Source: Nigrospora sphaerica
Taxonomy: Eukaryota; Ascomycota; Sordariomycetes; Amphisphaeriales; Apiosporaceae
DNA length: 64,000 bases
NCBI GenBank assembly: GCA_018287875.1
Contig: JAGVVL010000002.1
Coordinates: forward strand, 2,666,001-2,730,000
Reading direction: 5' to 3'
In this document: positions 1 through 10,939 of the stretch, piece after piece
How the letters are laid out: the number at the start of each line of letters is the position of its first letter
Position numbering within the stretch: position 1 is the first letter of the stretch
Notes under the pieces: generated by a model
What the model saw: the letters and a program-made list of their open reading frames with translations, nothing else
Told to the model about the DNA's origin: nothing
The model's database searches: none
Position numbers and translations under genes: made by a program

Positions 1-23
1 CCGGAACACACCTACGCCCAGCC

Positions 24-3000
24 ATGAGTTCTGGAGCAGATCCCTCAACGGATGCCGGCGCGCTGCGCCAGCGCCAAGCTGCCCAGACGGCAGATGAAAA
101 GCGGTCAGGTTCTTCGCATGCGGGCCAGCCACGCGCCGACGCCGACGCCGACGATCACAAGGCCAGGAAGACGTTTGGCCGCACCCCCGACGGCACAAGT
201 AAGTAGGAGGACACGGTTTGGTTTCACATGCACAAGGTACTGACGCTCCGGTGTCCTGTGCCGTAGTCTTCACGGTTCCTACCACCCATGATATGGTCTC
301 GCAGCTGCTGGACCCCAGGCAGCCCAAGAATCTGTCGGATGCTGTGGTGCTCGCCATCCTGGCCAGCCACATCGCCCTGCTCTATTTGTTGCCCTGGTCG
401 CTGAAGCGTCCCGTCTTCGCCGTGACCTTCTTGCTGTGGCGTGCCGCCTACAATCTAGGCATCGGACTCCTGCTCCGTGCCCAGTCGAATGACAACAAGC
501 TTGTCCTCTGGGCCAGGAAGTGGAAGCTCTTCGAGGATCCGGCTGCCGGGCACAACCCGCGGCCGTGGCTGTACCGGCTCCTGAAAACGGAGCTCGAGGC
601 CAAGATCCCCGAAGACTATGCATTTGAAGAGGCGCCCATCGAGTACAACACGTGGCTGGTGTTCCGCCGGCTCGTCGATCTCATCCTCATGTGTGACTTT
701 GTGTCGTACTGCTTGTTCGCGATTGCCTGCGCCCACCGGCCCGAGGGTGAGTCCGCCGTGGCGGCGCTGGGCCGCTGGGGCCTGGGCCTGGGCCTCGTGG
801 GCTTCAATCTGTGGGTGAAACTTGATGCACACCGCGTCGTCAAGGACTTCGCCTGGTACTGGGGTGACTTCTTCTTCCTGATAGACCAGGAGTTGACGTT
901 TGACGGCGTCTTTGAAATGGCCCCCCACCCCATGTACTCGATTGGGTATGCCGGCTACTACGGTATCTCGATGCTGGCCGCCAGCTACTCGGTCCTGCTT
1001 ATCTCCATAGTCGCCCATGCCGCGCAGTTTGCCTTCCTCGTGCTTGTGGAGAACCCTCACATCGAGAAGACCTACAACCCCCCGCAGCCGCGCAGCCGCG
1101 CGTCGGCGCCGGGCGCTGCTCCGTCCGATGCCGCTTCGGGGACCGACGGCTCGTCAGCCGCCGCCCCGCAGCTTGCGCAGATCCACAACATGCTGGGTCT
1201 CAACAACTTCGATCTCTTCCGCACTACGGACTATGCGACGCTCATTCTTCTTTTCTATGTGGTGACGGTGACTGTGGTGACCCCCCGGACGCCCTTTTAT
1301 CAGCTGCTCTTCGTCCTCCACGCTCTGGCGTGGCGCCTCTGGTACTCGGTCGGCCTCGGCGTCTTGCTGGCAGAGCAGTCCAAGCACAAGGCATGGACCC
1401 GCCACTTTGTCAAGTTCGGTGAGACCACGGTCGAGGCCTGGATGCACTGGCGGGGCATTTACTACATTTCCCAAATCATGGTGTATGCGTCCTTTATTGC
1501 CGCGTGCTGGAAGCTGTACTCGCTTCCCCAAGAATGGGAGCATGGCTTTACCCTGCTGAGGCACGTTCTCGGCGCCGGCCTCATCGCCCTCCACATCTGG
1601 ACGGCCGTGAGCATCTACGAGTCGCTCGGTGAATTCGGCTGGTTCTTTGGCGACTTCTTCTTCGACCAGGGCGCTCGGCTGACGTACAAGTCCATCTACC
1701 GCTTCCTGAACAACCCCGAGCGGATCTTGGGCACGGCGGGCTTGTGGGGCGCTGCTCTGATCACCTGGGACAGGTCTGTCTTCCTGCTCGCCCTGGCCGG
1801 ACACATCTGCACGCTCGGCTTCCTTCAGTTTGTGGAGAAGCCTCATATGAACAAGGTCTACGGGCGAAGTGTCCGCAAGGAGGCAGGCCTCACCAAGTTC
1901 CTCAAGAGCTCGATTCCTCCGCCGGTCAAGGGCTATTACTCGAGCGTTAACAAAGTTGTGGACGATATTTCTTCGCACTTTGTCGAGGAGTTCCTCGAGA
2001 CGGCCCGGCCCAAACTGGCGGCGGGCGTCTCCACCATCATGCGCGACACCACTGCCCTCTTCAACAACGTTCCGGCCCGGCTGACGCTAACCAGGCTGTC
2101 GCCCGACTTGGCCGGTCTCAATCCCAAGGACTACTCGTTGAAGGTGGAGGGCAAGTCGGCCATGCACTCGGCCTTGACGGAGCGCTCGACTGGGAAGGAG
2201 GGCACGGATGCCCGCTTCCCCGGCGAGCTCAAGACCATGATTCTCGAGTATGGCGCGCCCATCAAGGTCATGTGGACGGCTCCTGAAAAACACAGCAAGA
2301 AGGACTGGATTGGCCTCTACATGGTGGCCGACAACCGATCCCGGGAGTTCACCGAGGTGTCGTCGCTCGGCCGGTGGGTGCCTACAACCCGCGGTCAATG
2401 GGACTCGCCTTCAGCCGACAAGGGCGTCTTGGTTTCCGACGAGCCCGTATCGACGGACGACTCGTCAGACCAAGGGCTCGTGCGCGGCGAAGTCATATTC
2501 GAAGGCGACAAGCTGTGGTGGACGCGCGGCGTGTTCGAGTTCCGCTACCACCACGACGGGAACCACAGCGTCATGGCAATTTCGCAGCCCTTTGAAATAC
2601 AGATTGGCCGCTTCGACGAGGAGGACGTCGAGGTGGACATGCAGGGCACGTACCAGAAGGCGGTGCAAGAGGCGCTGTTGCCCATTGTGCAGAACTGTTT
2701 TGACCGCGATCCCGACATTGCCCCGTCGACGCCGGATGAGTCTTTCGGCAGCCATGTTGAACGTGACGGCAAATATGCTAAGCGGGTGGTCTACGCGATT
2801 CAGCAGATGTTTGGTATTGAATTTGCGCCGGCCGTGGTGCCGGCCGACGGGACGGTCCGGAATCTGGCGTGGCGCATCTGCAATGCCAAAAAAGTGCTCG
2901 TAAGTCACCGCGCGTACTTGGTGGGAAGTGCCGTGAACAAGGCTGACACTGCTCCAGGCCCCTTATTCCATGTCGCACTCGAAGGGCACAACAACCCCGG

Positions 3001-3038
3001 CCGCCGAGAAGCAGGAGTCGCTACCCGCGAGTGCCTGA
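24..3038 (+). CDS. CHO2: Phosphatidylethanolamine N-methyltransferase (Cho2)
   Basis: Spliced from three exons, 24-198, 267-2899 and 2958-3038, giving about 962 residues, the usual size for fungal Cho2. Intron 1 (GTAAGT...TAG) joins DGT to [17 protein letters not shown], and intron 2 (GTAAGT...CAG) joins AKKVL to [10 protein letters not shown]. The family transfers the first methyl group from S-adenosylmethionine to phosphatidylethanolamine in the ER, on the way to phosphatidylcholine. The protein shows many hydrophobic segments and two repeated methyltransferase-like modules, one around [13 protein letters not shown] and one around [13 protein letters not shown], each preceded by a [16 protein letters not shown] segment. 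A soluble C-terminal region follows ([11 protein letters not shown] onwards). The start is the first ATG, 23 nt into the window, so its promoter lies outside. Recognition is from family memory; the splice junctions are inferred. Confidence 0.94.
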
Positions 3039-3865
3039 GTGTACGGGGCATTGCGACTGGCTTCTGCAGATGCGGCCAGCCCCCGAGAGCGCAAGCCGCA
3101 GATTTTTGGAATGTGATAGGCGGAAGTGGACAGGCCGGCTCGCCAACAAAAGGACGCAAGGCCAACAAAAGACGTAAGGCGGTGAAACAACATGTCAGTA
3201 CTACTTAGTGACTCGGTTCTCTGGGCCCTTTTATTCGAGGAACCGCTTCGGGGCGTGGGCGACGCACGATACAGCGATACACCAAATGGCAATATAGAAA
3301 TCGTGTCGTGACCAAACTTGGTTGAGGGCTGCTATTCCAGCGCGCGCTTCGTCTCTTGGGGCCGGCGCTCAGCAGGTGTAATATCTCGTGGCGATCACAT
3401 CTACAGGCTTCGGCTCGAGCTGAGATGCCGCAAGGCCCGCAAGTAAGTGCTCACGTGTGGCGTTGGGGGCGGTACCCGAAGGCCTGACGCGCCAACGATC
3501 AACTCGGCTTCCCCGCAATTGGTGTCGGGCATCCGACGGGTTCTAGCTACACATCGTGCGAATAGTGTGTCCCCCGCGTCGCCACTAGCGATGTAGATCC
3601 CCTATAAATCCCCCGCAGCCGAGGGTAACGTCGTAGGACCGCTTCCGTCGTGGGTAGAGTATTTGCGGACCACGAGCCCCGGCGCGATACATATATATAC
3701 ATTCACGCGCACACAAACAGACATACGCACTTCCTCTCACAAACTCACACGGTCACCTGTAGCCAGAGGGCCGCTGCCTTCCCTTTCCCCGCCATCGTCA
3801 ACGAGGTCGTCTTTTTTTTCCCCAGCCCACCTTCTTCTTCTGCTTGTCCCCCCCCGCCGCCCAAT
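3039..3865. promoter_or_regulatory. Intergenic region and leader of the class II aldolase gene
   Basis: No gene is seen between CHO2 and the next start codon. A TATAAA sits at 3603-3608, about 260 nt before the ATG, and a run of alternating TA lies near 3690-3700. The last 150 nt are pyrimidine-rich (TTCTTCTTC, poly-T and poly-C tracts), as is common just upstream of fungal start codons. The assignment as promoter plus leader is inference from position and base composition. Confidence 0.5.
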
Positions 3866-5281
3866 ATGACGGCCCACCCAACCATCAGCACCAACAGCAA
3901 ACAGGAGGCCGAAACGGGCGGCATCACGTCGGGCAAGACGCCCGTCCCCAAACCGCCCACTTTTGACGACCCGCTCGAGGCGCGCCGTTACCTCAAGGAG
4001 AGGCTCACGCTGGCCTTTCGCATCTTTGCCAAGCTGGGCTACGACGAAGGGTGAGTACGGGTGGTGCATGCCGGCTTGTGTGTGCTGTGTGTTGTGCCTG
4101 GGTCCGGCTGTGTCTACTTTATGTAGACGAAGCGACCGGGGCCATCTCTCCCTTTCCGTTTCCCTTCCATGTCTTCCGAATCCGCCCCTCGACTGACTGA
4201 TGGTCCGTTTTCCCGCCATGCGCGTAGAGTGGCCGGCCACATCACCGTTCGTGTAAGTCCCACCCCCTTTCCCCCCCCCGGGAGGCGCCGCGGGTGGGCC
4301 GGTCTCGTGGGGGGGCGACGGAAGGGAAAAAAAGGGCTGACGAGGGAGGCGGGCGCCGCAGGATCCCGTGGAACCGTCCACCTTCTGGGTCAACCCGTTC
4401 GGCGTCGCCTGGCCGTTGCTCCGCGCGTCGGACCTGATCCGCGTCGATGAGCACGGCGCCATTGTCGACGGCGGGCCCGTCCGTCTTCTCAACGTCGCCG
4501 GTAGGAGAACCCCCCCTCCCCCTTTTCTCTTCTTTTCCCGTGCGGGCAGTCGCCTTCGTCGTCGTCGGTCTCTCCTTGCGGTTTCTTGTCTTCTTTTCCT
4601 GACGTGAAAAACAGCCTACATGATTCACTCGGCGGTACACGAGGCCCGGCCCGACGTGCAGTGCGTGGCGCACACGCACTCCATCCACGGCCGCGCGTTC
4701 TCGACGCTGGGCCGGCCGCTCGAGACCATCACGCAGGACAGCTGCGCCTTCTACAACGACCTGTAAGCAATACGTCCTGGTGTTCTTGACTACGTCTTTC
4801 GAGGACGGATACCTCCCGCGGTGCCCCCGTTACGCTTTGCTTCCCGGCGTCCCGGCCTCGGCGTGTTCTGGGAACCGGCTCCACGAGCGCCTCGTCTGGG
4901 TAAATTGTTGACTCGGGGCCTGACGGCAGGGCGCACTACACGAGTTTCGGGGGCGTCGTGCTGGGGCCCGAGGAGGGCCGCAACATCGCGCACGCCCTCG
5001 GCGACAAGAAGGCCGCCATCCTCGCCAACCACGGTCTCCTCACCTGCGGCGGCTCCATCGAGAGCTGCGTCTTCTGGTTCATGAGCCTCGAGAGGTGCTG
5101 CCAGGTGCAGCTCCTGGCCGACGCCGCCGCCGCCGGCCGCGGCGGCCGCACCGTCACCGTGGCCGACGATGATGCCGCCTTCACCTACAAGACCGTCGGC
5201 ACCGAGTTCGCCGGCTGGTTCAGCGCCAAACCCACCTTCGACCTCATGGAACTCGAGGCCGGCGTCGACTATAAGCGGTGA
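3866..5281 (+). CDS. Class II aldolase/adducin N-terminal domain protein
   Basis: Five exons, 3866-4050, 4228-4252, 4362-4500, 4615-4762 and 4930-5281, encode about 282 residues; exon 2 is only 25 nt. The spliced protein reads GVAGHITVRDPVEPSTFWVN across the first three exons, a typical class II aldolase opening. Likely zinc ligands are His136 and His138 in CVAHTHS and His200 in ANHGLLTCG. The fold is shared by fuculose/ribulose-phosphate aldolases and by non-catalytic adducins, so the substrate cannot be named; fungal members are usually annotated only at the domain level. The ATG is chosen because it follows a pyrimidine-rich leader and starts a plausible N-terminus; the frame stays open upstream but the sequence there is low-complexity. 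It is convergent with NCL1, whose stop lies 381 nt downstream. Confidence 0.92.
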
Positions 5282-5477
5282 GCACGAGGCCCCTTGCTTG
5301 GGTCGCGGCTGTGGCCGTGGATTTGCTCCCGGTGGGGACGGGGACGATCCATGTGTATATACCTTGCGTGTTTTGAAGGACATGTCCCCCTGGTGAAAAC
5401 CCGATCAGCTGCTTTGATTCATGTTCATGGCGTTGCAGTATATCTATGTGCAAAGCAATTTTGTATACGGCTGCGAA

Positions 5478-5535
5478 GAAGCGGTGTTATCGCCCTGTGT
5501 GCTTCGAAGCGGTGTTATCGCCCTATGTGTGCTTC
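5478..5535. repeat. Two-copy tandem repeat with palindromic ends
   Basis: Two adjacent copies of a 28-30 bp unit (5478-5505 and 5506-5535) differ by a 2-nt insertion. Each begins GAAGC and ends GCTTC, so each copy could form a short-stemmed hairpin. It lies in the 3' space between the convergent aldolase and NCL1 genes (5282-5661), which otherwise holds nothing recognisable. A role in 3' end formation is possible but not shown. Confidence 0.7.
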
Positions 5536-5661
5536 GAAACCACGGGCCGGGGTCCGTCGCCGAACAACGATAGTTCTCAGAGGCGTCCTCGTCTTCGGCC
5601 TGCCGTTTTCCATAATAGGCGATTCCTTGTTTGTCTGAGACAGAGAAACCGCAGCCAAACA

Positions 5662-8447
5662 CTAATTTCCGTCGGCGCCCTCCTGAGCGCCGCTGTCCTC
5701 CATCTGCACGTCACCGCCCGACTCGTCGACCTCGGTCGCACCGGCCGACGTTTTCGACTCCTGGGCCTCGCCACTCGTGGCCTCTTCTGTGTCCTCCGGC
5801 TTGGCCTCGGCCGTCTCGGCGACTTCAGCGGGAGTGGCCGCCGATGCGGCCGCCGTCTTCTTGGCGGCGGCATCCTTCAGTGTCATGTTGATGACCGGGC
5901 TAGTATCGTTGTAAAGACGGAGAAGCATGGCAGACCGATCTTCCTTGGGCAGCATGAGATTCAGCGACTGGAAGCTCTTCCACAGGGGGAGCACCATGCG
6001 CTCCGACCAGTCCGGATCCGACCCCTCGGGCTCGATCTTAAGAACGCAGCAACCCATGCTGATGTCTCGAGCCTGCTCTCCAATCTCGCCCAGCTTGGCC
6101 CAGTCGCCTTCCGAGAACTTGGGGAACATTTCTTTCAGGAGGATGTGGAACGTCTCCTTTTTGGTAAGACGGACCACTCGGTCCTGACCCACGTAGCCGG
6201 CGATCATGGGCATACCTTCGGACTGAATACGCCATCGGCAGACTTCGGCCGAGGGTGCGTCTTGCTTCATAAACATCTTCACGCCGCCGTGGACCACCTT
6301 GATGCCGCGGCCTTCGTTCTCCTTGAGGATGTCGCGCATGAGGGCGCTCGTGTAGTAGATGGCCTTGGCGGGCTCGCCGGCCGCATTCCGCACCATGTAT
6401 CTGTCTGAAGGGAAGCGGGGCGACAGGTTGTAGAAGTTCTTGATGGTCTGGATGACCTCGTGGTCGGGCGAAATATACTTGAAGGGCTCCTCGTACGATC
6501 CATCCGCATTCCTCCTGCGCTGCGCGTCTTGCGCCGGGGGCTTCGGCGTGTTGCTGTCTGAGGCCGGGGCCGAAACATCCGCCACCAGTCCTGCCGTGTT
6601 CGACAGATCTTGCTCAACCGGAGTCTCCGTCGCTTCGGCCGTCGCCGGAGCACCTTCCGCTGCCAGCTCCTCCTTGGTCGCCGGGACCTCGGTGGAAGCA
6701 TCCGTGGGGCCCTCGGGCTGCATGTCCGCACCTGCGTCAGACTTGGCCTTCTTGACATCGGCCTTCTCTTCAGCCTCGTCGTCTTCCAGAGGCCTCTTGG
6801 CTCCGACGGCCGGCAGCACGTCGGTAGGCACTCCCACGGCCGCTTTCACCTCTTCGACAGCGAGCTTGGCGCTGACTTCCTCCTGGGCAGCCTTGGCGTT
6901 GTTGGCGGTTACCTTCACGTCGGGCTTAACCTGGGGGGCCTCGGGCTTGACCTTCAGCTCCGCCTTCTTCTCCAGAACCGTGATGAAGAAGCCGCCCGTG
7001 TCCTGCTGGTGGGCGTATACGCGCATACAGCGGTCGAGGGGGAGGCTGGCGCACTCATTCTCGTCACGCCGAGGGAACATGGTCTCGTTCAGCTTGCTGG
7101 GTATCAAACCGTCCTCCTTGGTCAGTGCGTACTGCTGGACTTCTTCCCAGCTGCTCCAAATGCGGCCGTCTCTGTCGATAATGGACCACTGGTGCATGCC
7201 CGGGCTGCGCTTGAGGCCGGGGAGTCGCTGGCTGCAGTCAATGATGTCGACCTTGGAGGGTCCACCGCAGCGCTCAATGGCCGAGACCACGACGGCCTCG
7301 TTCTCCACAGGGTTCATACTGCAGGTCGAGTAGACCACTCTGCCGCCAACCTTGAGCATCTGGAGCGCGCGAACAAGGATACGGACTTGCGTGGCGTGCA
7401 GACCCAGAGCACCAGCCGGGTTCCAGTCCTTCCATAGGTTCACATTCTTCCGCAGGGTTCCGTCTCCCGAACAAGGCACATCGGCCAGAATGCGATCGAA
7501 CTTGAGGTAATTGCCCTTGTTCGGGTTGGCAGGGTCTCTGGGAAGCCGAATGGCTGGATAGAGAGTGGCGTCGTGGTTCGTAACGAGAAGGTTGGGGGAG
7601 GACAGTCGCTTCAGTTGGTGGACCAGCATGTGCGTGCGCTTGTAATCGGCGTCGTTCGCGATCAGCAAGCCCGTGGCGCGGCCGTCGTCGCCCGAGTCCA
7701 CGTTCAAATCGGCCGCGTCGTCGCCGTCGGCCGGACTGTCGCCCATGGCCTTTCGGATGCGCGCTTCCTCTCCCACGTGGAGCATCTCGAGAAGCTGGGC
7801 GGCCTTGCTACCGGGAGCGGCGCACATGTCGAGGACCGTCATGCCGGGGTCAAGGTCGATCAACAGGGGCGGAATCATGCTGACAATCTCCTGTCTGCTG
7901 ATGTTGCCTACGCTGGTCTCGGACACCAGGAACTTTTGGAAAGCGGCGAAGGGGGGGAATTTTCGGATGACGTGTTTCGGCGTGTTCATCGAGTAGGCGA
8001 GGTGGTCGGGGTACCAAGTAACGGGTTGGGGCGCCTGGACGGGCTGGCCATCGTAGCGTTCGATTTTGACGATTTCCGGTACGTATCTCTCCTCGAGAAG
8101 ACGCCGCACGGCCAGGGCGTGGCCTCTGGAACCGCAGAAGCGGAACGAGTTGGGCAGTTCGGTCCGCAGCGCCTGCCAGAAGGCCTTCCTCTCCTCGTCG
8201 GACTCGAGCGGTAGGACGGTATCGTAGAAGCGCTGGAGCTTCTCGTTCTCCTTAGGCAGGTCGGGAAAGGAAACGTAGGGCGTGCGCGCGCCGGTATTGC
8301 CCTTCCCGCCGCCATCGCCGTCGCGGGGCCCGCGGTTGTTGTTGCCGCCGCCCTTGCGACCTCCCTAATGATCCAATGGTTAGCGGGTTCCGATACTCGC
8401 GACCGGAAGGGCCAGCGACTACGTACTCTGCTGAACTTGCGACCCAT
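5662..8447 (-). CDS. NCL1: tRNA (cytosine-5-)-methyltransferase, NSUN2/Trm4 family
   Basis: Two exons, 8447-8427 (21 nt, MGRKFSR) and 8364-5662, give about 907 residues. The intron runs GTACGT to TTAG, and without it the long frame would begin in the middle of the domain. The family methylates C5 of cytosines in several tRNAs, in the nucleus. Visible motifs are the SAM loop LDMCAAPGSKAAQLLEML near residues 183-200, motif IV ADVPCSGDGT (Cys about 305) and motif VI YSTCSMNPVENEAVV (Cys about 355), the two cysteines used by m5C RNA methyltransferases. Residues 8-40 are Gly/Asn/Arg-rich. The region about 470-640 is acidic and Ala/Glu/Lys-rich, before a conserved C-terminal domain, and the extreme C-terminus is again low-complexity. 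Confidence 0.95.
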
Positions 8448-8939
8448 TTTCGAAAGGCAGGGAAGCAACGGTTGTGGATGGAGGTTGTAGATGTGAGTAT
8501 TTCCGTCGCGCTTCGCCGGTGCTCACAAGCTCCAGAAAATTTCCCGCCCCTCCCAATTGATAAGACCCCTAGTTAGCACTGCCGCCCCACCACCAACGAT
8601 GGGGAGAGCGATAAGTGGGACCCGCGAAGTATCGAGGATGGATGGACGTACCTGGAGTAGTTGCTTTCTGCAGGAGAGAGACAGAGAGAGAGGAGCGGGA
8701 GTTAGGATGGGGCCTCTCTTAGGTCCGTGAGTGTTCTCTCATATCACAGAGCCTGCAGACCCCTCCAGTAAGCCTATACGGTCGCCAAGAGCGTTGAGAA
8801 GCAAATAGAGGGGATTCATTCACCCCGGGCGGGGCAGTATGCAGCACGCTCCCGTCGGAGGAGCGAGCGAGTTGTGGCTCAGGGTTGCCCGTGGGCGGGC
8901 AATCCTTTTCAGCGGTTTGCAGATATCGCTACAGTACAT
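8448..8939. other. Intergenic, NCL1 promoter and MTG2 3' end
   Basis: 492 nt between the NCL1 start and the MTG2 stop, both on the minus strand. It contains a short purine-rich (GA) stretch near 8670-8690 and nothing else that can be named. No reading frame of interest is seen. Confidence 0.5.
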
Positions 8940-10760
8940 TTAATCGTCCAACAGTCCCAGGGTCCAGTTGACAATACGATCAACACCGTGGCCGTTGATG
9001 GCACTCACGGGTACCACGGCGCAGTCCTGCGTCCATGCGCCCTCGACGCCACTTGGATGCGCCTCTTTCCCATCCGTGACGTCGTCAAGATAGGCCTTCA
9101 GAGCCTTGTAATTCTCCTGCGTGCCGGGCAGATCGCACTTGGTTGCGATGACATACCACGGCTTCGCCGCGATATGTAGCCCGCCCTCGTTTGTCTCGGG
9201 AAGCTCTGGATAGTATTCGGGAGACATCATCATTTGCCCAGCACCTCCGTGCCCCATAGAGCCGGCGCCGGCATCGCCTTCCCAGTCGATACGGCCCCCA
9301 ACCTCTCTTTCCTGTCGCTCGTCCTCACGCATCCGCGCGTAAAGCCCGACTTCAAGCCATAATGCCTTCAGCGCTTCAACGGCGTCCCCCTTGCCGAGGT
9401 CGACGACAAAAGCCAGCACGCCGGCTCTTTCTACGTGCCGCAAGAACTGAGTCCCCAAACCGCGGTCGAGATGGGCGCCTTCGATGAGACCGGGGATATC
9501 GGCGACGGTGAACCGCGTACGGGGGATCGGCTCAGGGCCAATTTGCTCGTGCTGGGCAATGACTATGTTTCCGAACCGCGCATCGTTGATGACGGCATGG
9601 GGCTTGGGCCGTGTGGGCTTGGGGGCCTCGTAGCGCCGGCGACCCTTGTTGTTGTCGAGAACCACGGTGCCGATGTTTGGCTGCAGGGTGGTGAAAGCCC
9701 AGTTGCCAACCCGGGCTCGGGAGTTGGTCAGAGCCCGCAGCAGCGTGGATTTCCCCGCGTTGGGAAGGCCGACTAATCCCACGTCCGCCAGCAGCTTCAG
9801 TTCGAATTCCAGTTGCATCGTCACGGCACGCTCGCCTTTGGTGGCGAACAACGGGCGCGGGCGGTCTTTGGATACAAAGTGCGGGTTGCCCAGGCCCCCT
9901 ATGCCGCCAGCGGCCAGGAGAATAGGCCGCGGCGAGGGGGTGGAGAGATCCAGGTGAATGGGGCCGGGGGGTTGGTGGAAGAGCCTCTCTCGGCGCGGCA
10001 GCCGGGGCAGGGTGAGGTTCCGGCGCTCCGACGTAGAAATTCCCGGATACAAAACGAATTTGTCCAGATTGGGGTTGTCGGGTTGCTCCATATCGACCGT
10101 TGCGGTGTCGGGGTCCGCGCCCTCAGCGACGGCAGCGTCCTCAGCTTCGCGAAGCTTGCGCTCGAACTCCTTTTCCTTCTGTCGTGCCGCGCGGTACGCT
10201 ATAGCTTCCTCTACCACGGGATCGTACCGTTGTATCTCACGCACCACCGTGCCCACGGGCACTTGGATCACGTGGTCTTCGCCGCGCTGCCCGGCTTTGT
10301 TGGAGCCCTGTCCCGTCTTGCCCCGGCCTGCGCGTACGATACGTTTCCGCACCAGCTTGTGCAGAGAGGTCTCTCCGTGCGAGGCCTGGACGTAGACGTT
10401 TCCGCCGTGGCCGCCATCGCCGCCGTTCGCGGGGCCGTTGGCGAGGAACGCCTCGCGCAGGAATGAGATGCAGCCCTGGCCACCGCCACCAGCGTAGACA
10501 GTTATCCGGGCTTTGTCGGCGAAGGAAGAGATGGCGTAGTCGTCGGGCGCAGGGTTTAACCGCGACCGCGGCAGTTCCTCACTGGAGGCCGATGATTCCG
10601 TGCTACGGGTGGCGGACGAAGCCTCGTCGTCTGGGGGCGAGGAATACGTCGTGAGGCCAGCCCGAGTCCGCGGGATGCGACTGAGCGTGGCCGGACGGAA
10701 GAGGGCCGGGTAGAGAAAGGGAAGCAAGAGCCCCGAGCTCGACGAGCACCGAGGAGGCAT
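8940..10760 (-). CDS. MTG2: Obg-family GTPase, probably mitochondrial Mtg2
   Basis: A single-exon gene of 606 residues. The glycine-rich Obg domain starts at about residue 79 (FADKARITVYAGGGGQGCISF, NGGDGGHGGNVYV). The G domain carries G1 GLPNAGKST at 331-339, G3 DIPGLIEGA and a G4-like ATKCDLP. The first ~65 residues are basic and hydroxylated with few acids before residue 44, consistent with a mitochondrial presequence. Obg/Mtg2 proteins act in assembly of the large mitoribosomal subunit. An insertion of roughly 90 residues rich in charged and then Pro/Arg residues (about 180-275) interrupts the Obg domain before GGIGGLGNPHF. The start ATG is the first in frame. A small ORF ends only 53 nt upstream. 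Confidence 0.93.
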   Translation of the reverse strand: MPPRCSSSSGLLLPFLYPALFRPATLSRIPRTRAGLTTYSSPPDDEASSATRSTESSASSEELPRSRLNPAPDDYAISSFADKARITVYAGGGGQGCISFLREAFLANGPANGGDGGHGGNVYVQASHGETSLHKLVRKRIVRAGRGKTGQGSNKAGQRGEDHVIQVPVGTVVREIQRYDPVVEEAIAYRAARQKEKEFERKLREAEDAAVAEGADPDTATVDMEQPDNPNLDKFVLYPGISTSERRNLTLPRLPRRERLFHQPPGPIHLDLSTPSPRPILLAAGGIGGLGNPHFVSKDRPRPLFATKGERAVTMQLEFELKLLADVGLVGLPNAGKSTLLRALTNSRARVGNWAFTTLQPNIGTVVLDNNKGRRRYEAPKPTRPKPHAVINDARFGNIVIAQHEQIGPEPIPRTRFTVADIPGLIEGAHLDRGLGTQFLRHVERAGVLAFVVDLGKGDAVEALKALWLEVGLYARMREDERQEREVGGRIDWEGDAGAGSMGHGGAGQMMMSPEYYPELPETNEGGLHIAAKPWYVIATKCDLPGTQENYKALKAYLDDVTDGKEAHPSGVEGAWTQDCAVVPVSAINGHGVDRIVNWTLGLLDD

Positions 10761-10813
10761 CTCCGAGGCGAGTCAACGCTCTGGGCGTTGCACGGGCGTC
10801 TTGGGTAGGCCGT

Positions 10814-10939
10814 TCAGACGGCCTGCATGGGCTCGAAATATTTCGACAAGTGCAGCTTCGCATGCGGCCCGCGCCGCCCGATAAGATAAGAGAAAAAGTA
10901 CGGATAGCGACACTCCCGGGGCGTGGCGTCGGGATCCAT
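10814..10939 (-). CDS. Small ORF in the MTG2 leader (uORF or short gene, uncertain)
   Basis: A 41-codon ORF starting MDPDATPRECRYPYFF and ending KYFEPMQAV stops 53 nt upstream of the MTG2 ATG, on the same strand. The frame stays open upstream to 11179. Codon third positions are mostly G or C, as in the neighbouring real genes, and the composition is protein-like rather than low-complexity. An alternative start at 11051 could be joined to it by a GTGAGG donor at 11001 and a TAG acceptor at 10959, giving 64 residues, but the intron would be only 43 nt. I do not recognise the product. It may be an upstream ORF in the MTG2 transcript or chance. Confidence 0.3.
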   Translation of the reverse strand: MDPDATPRECRYPYFFSYLIGRRGPHAKLHLSKYFEPMQAV

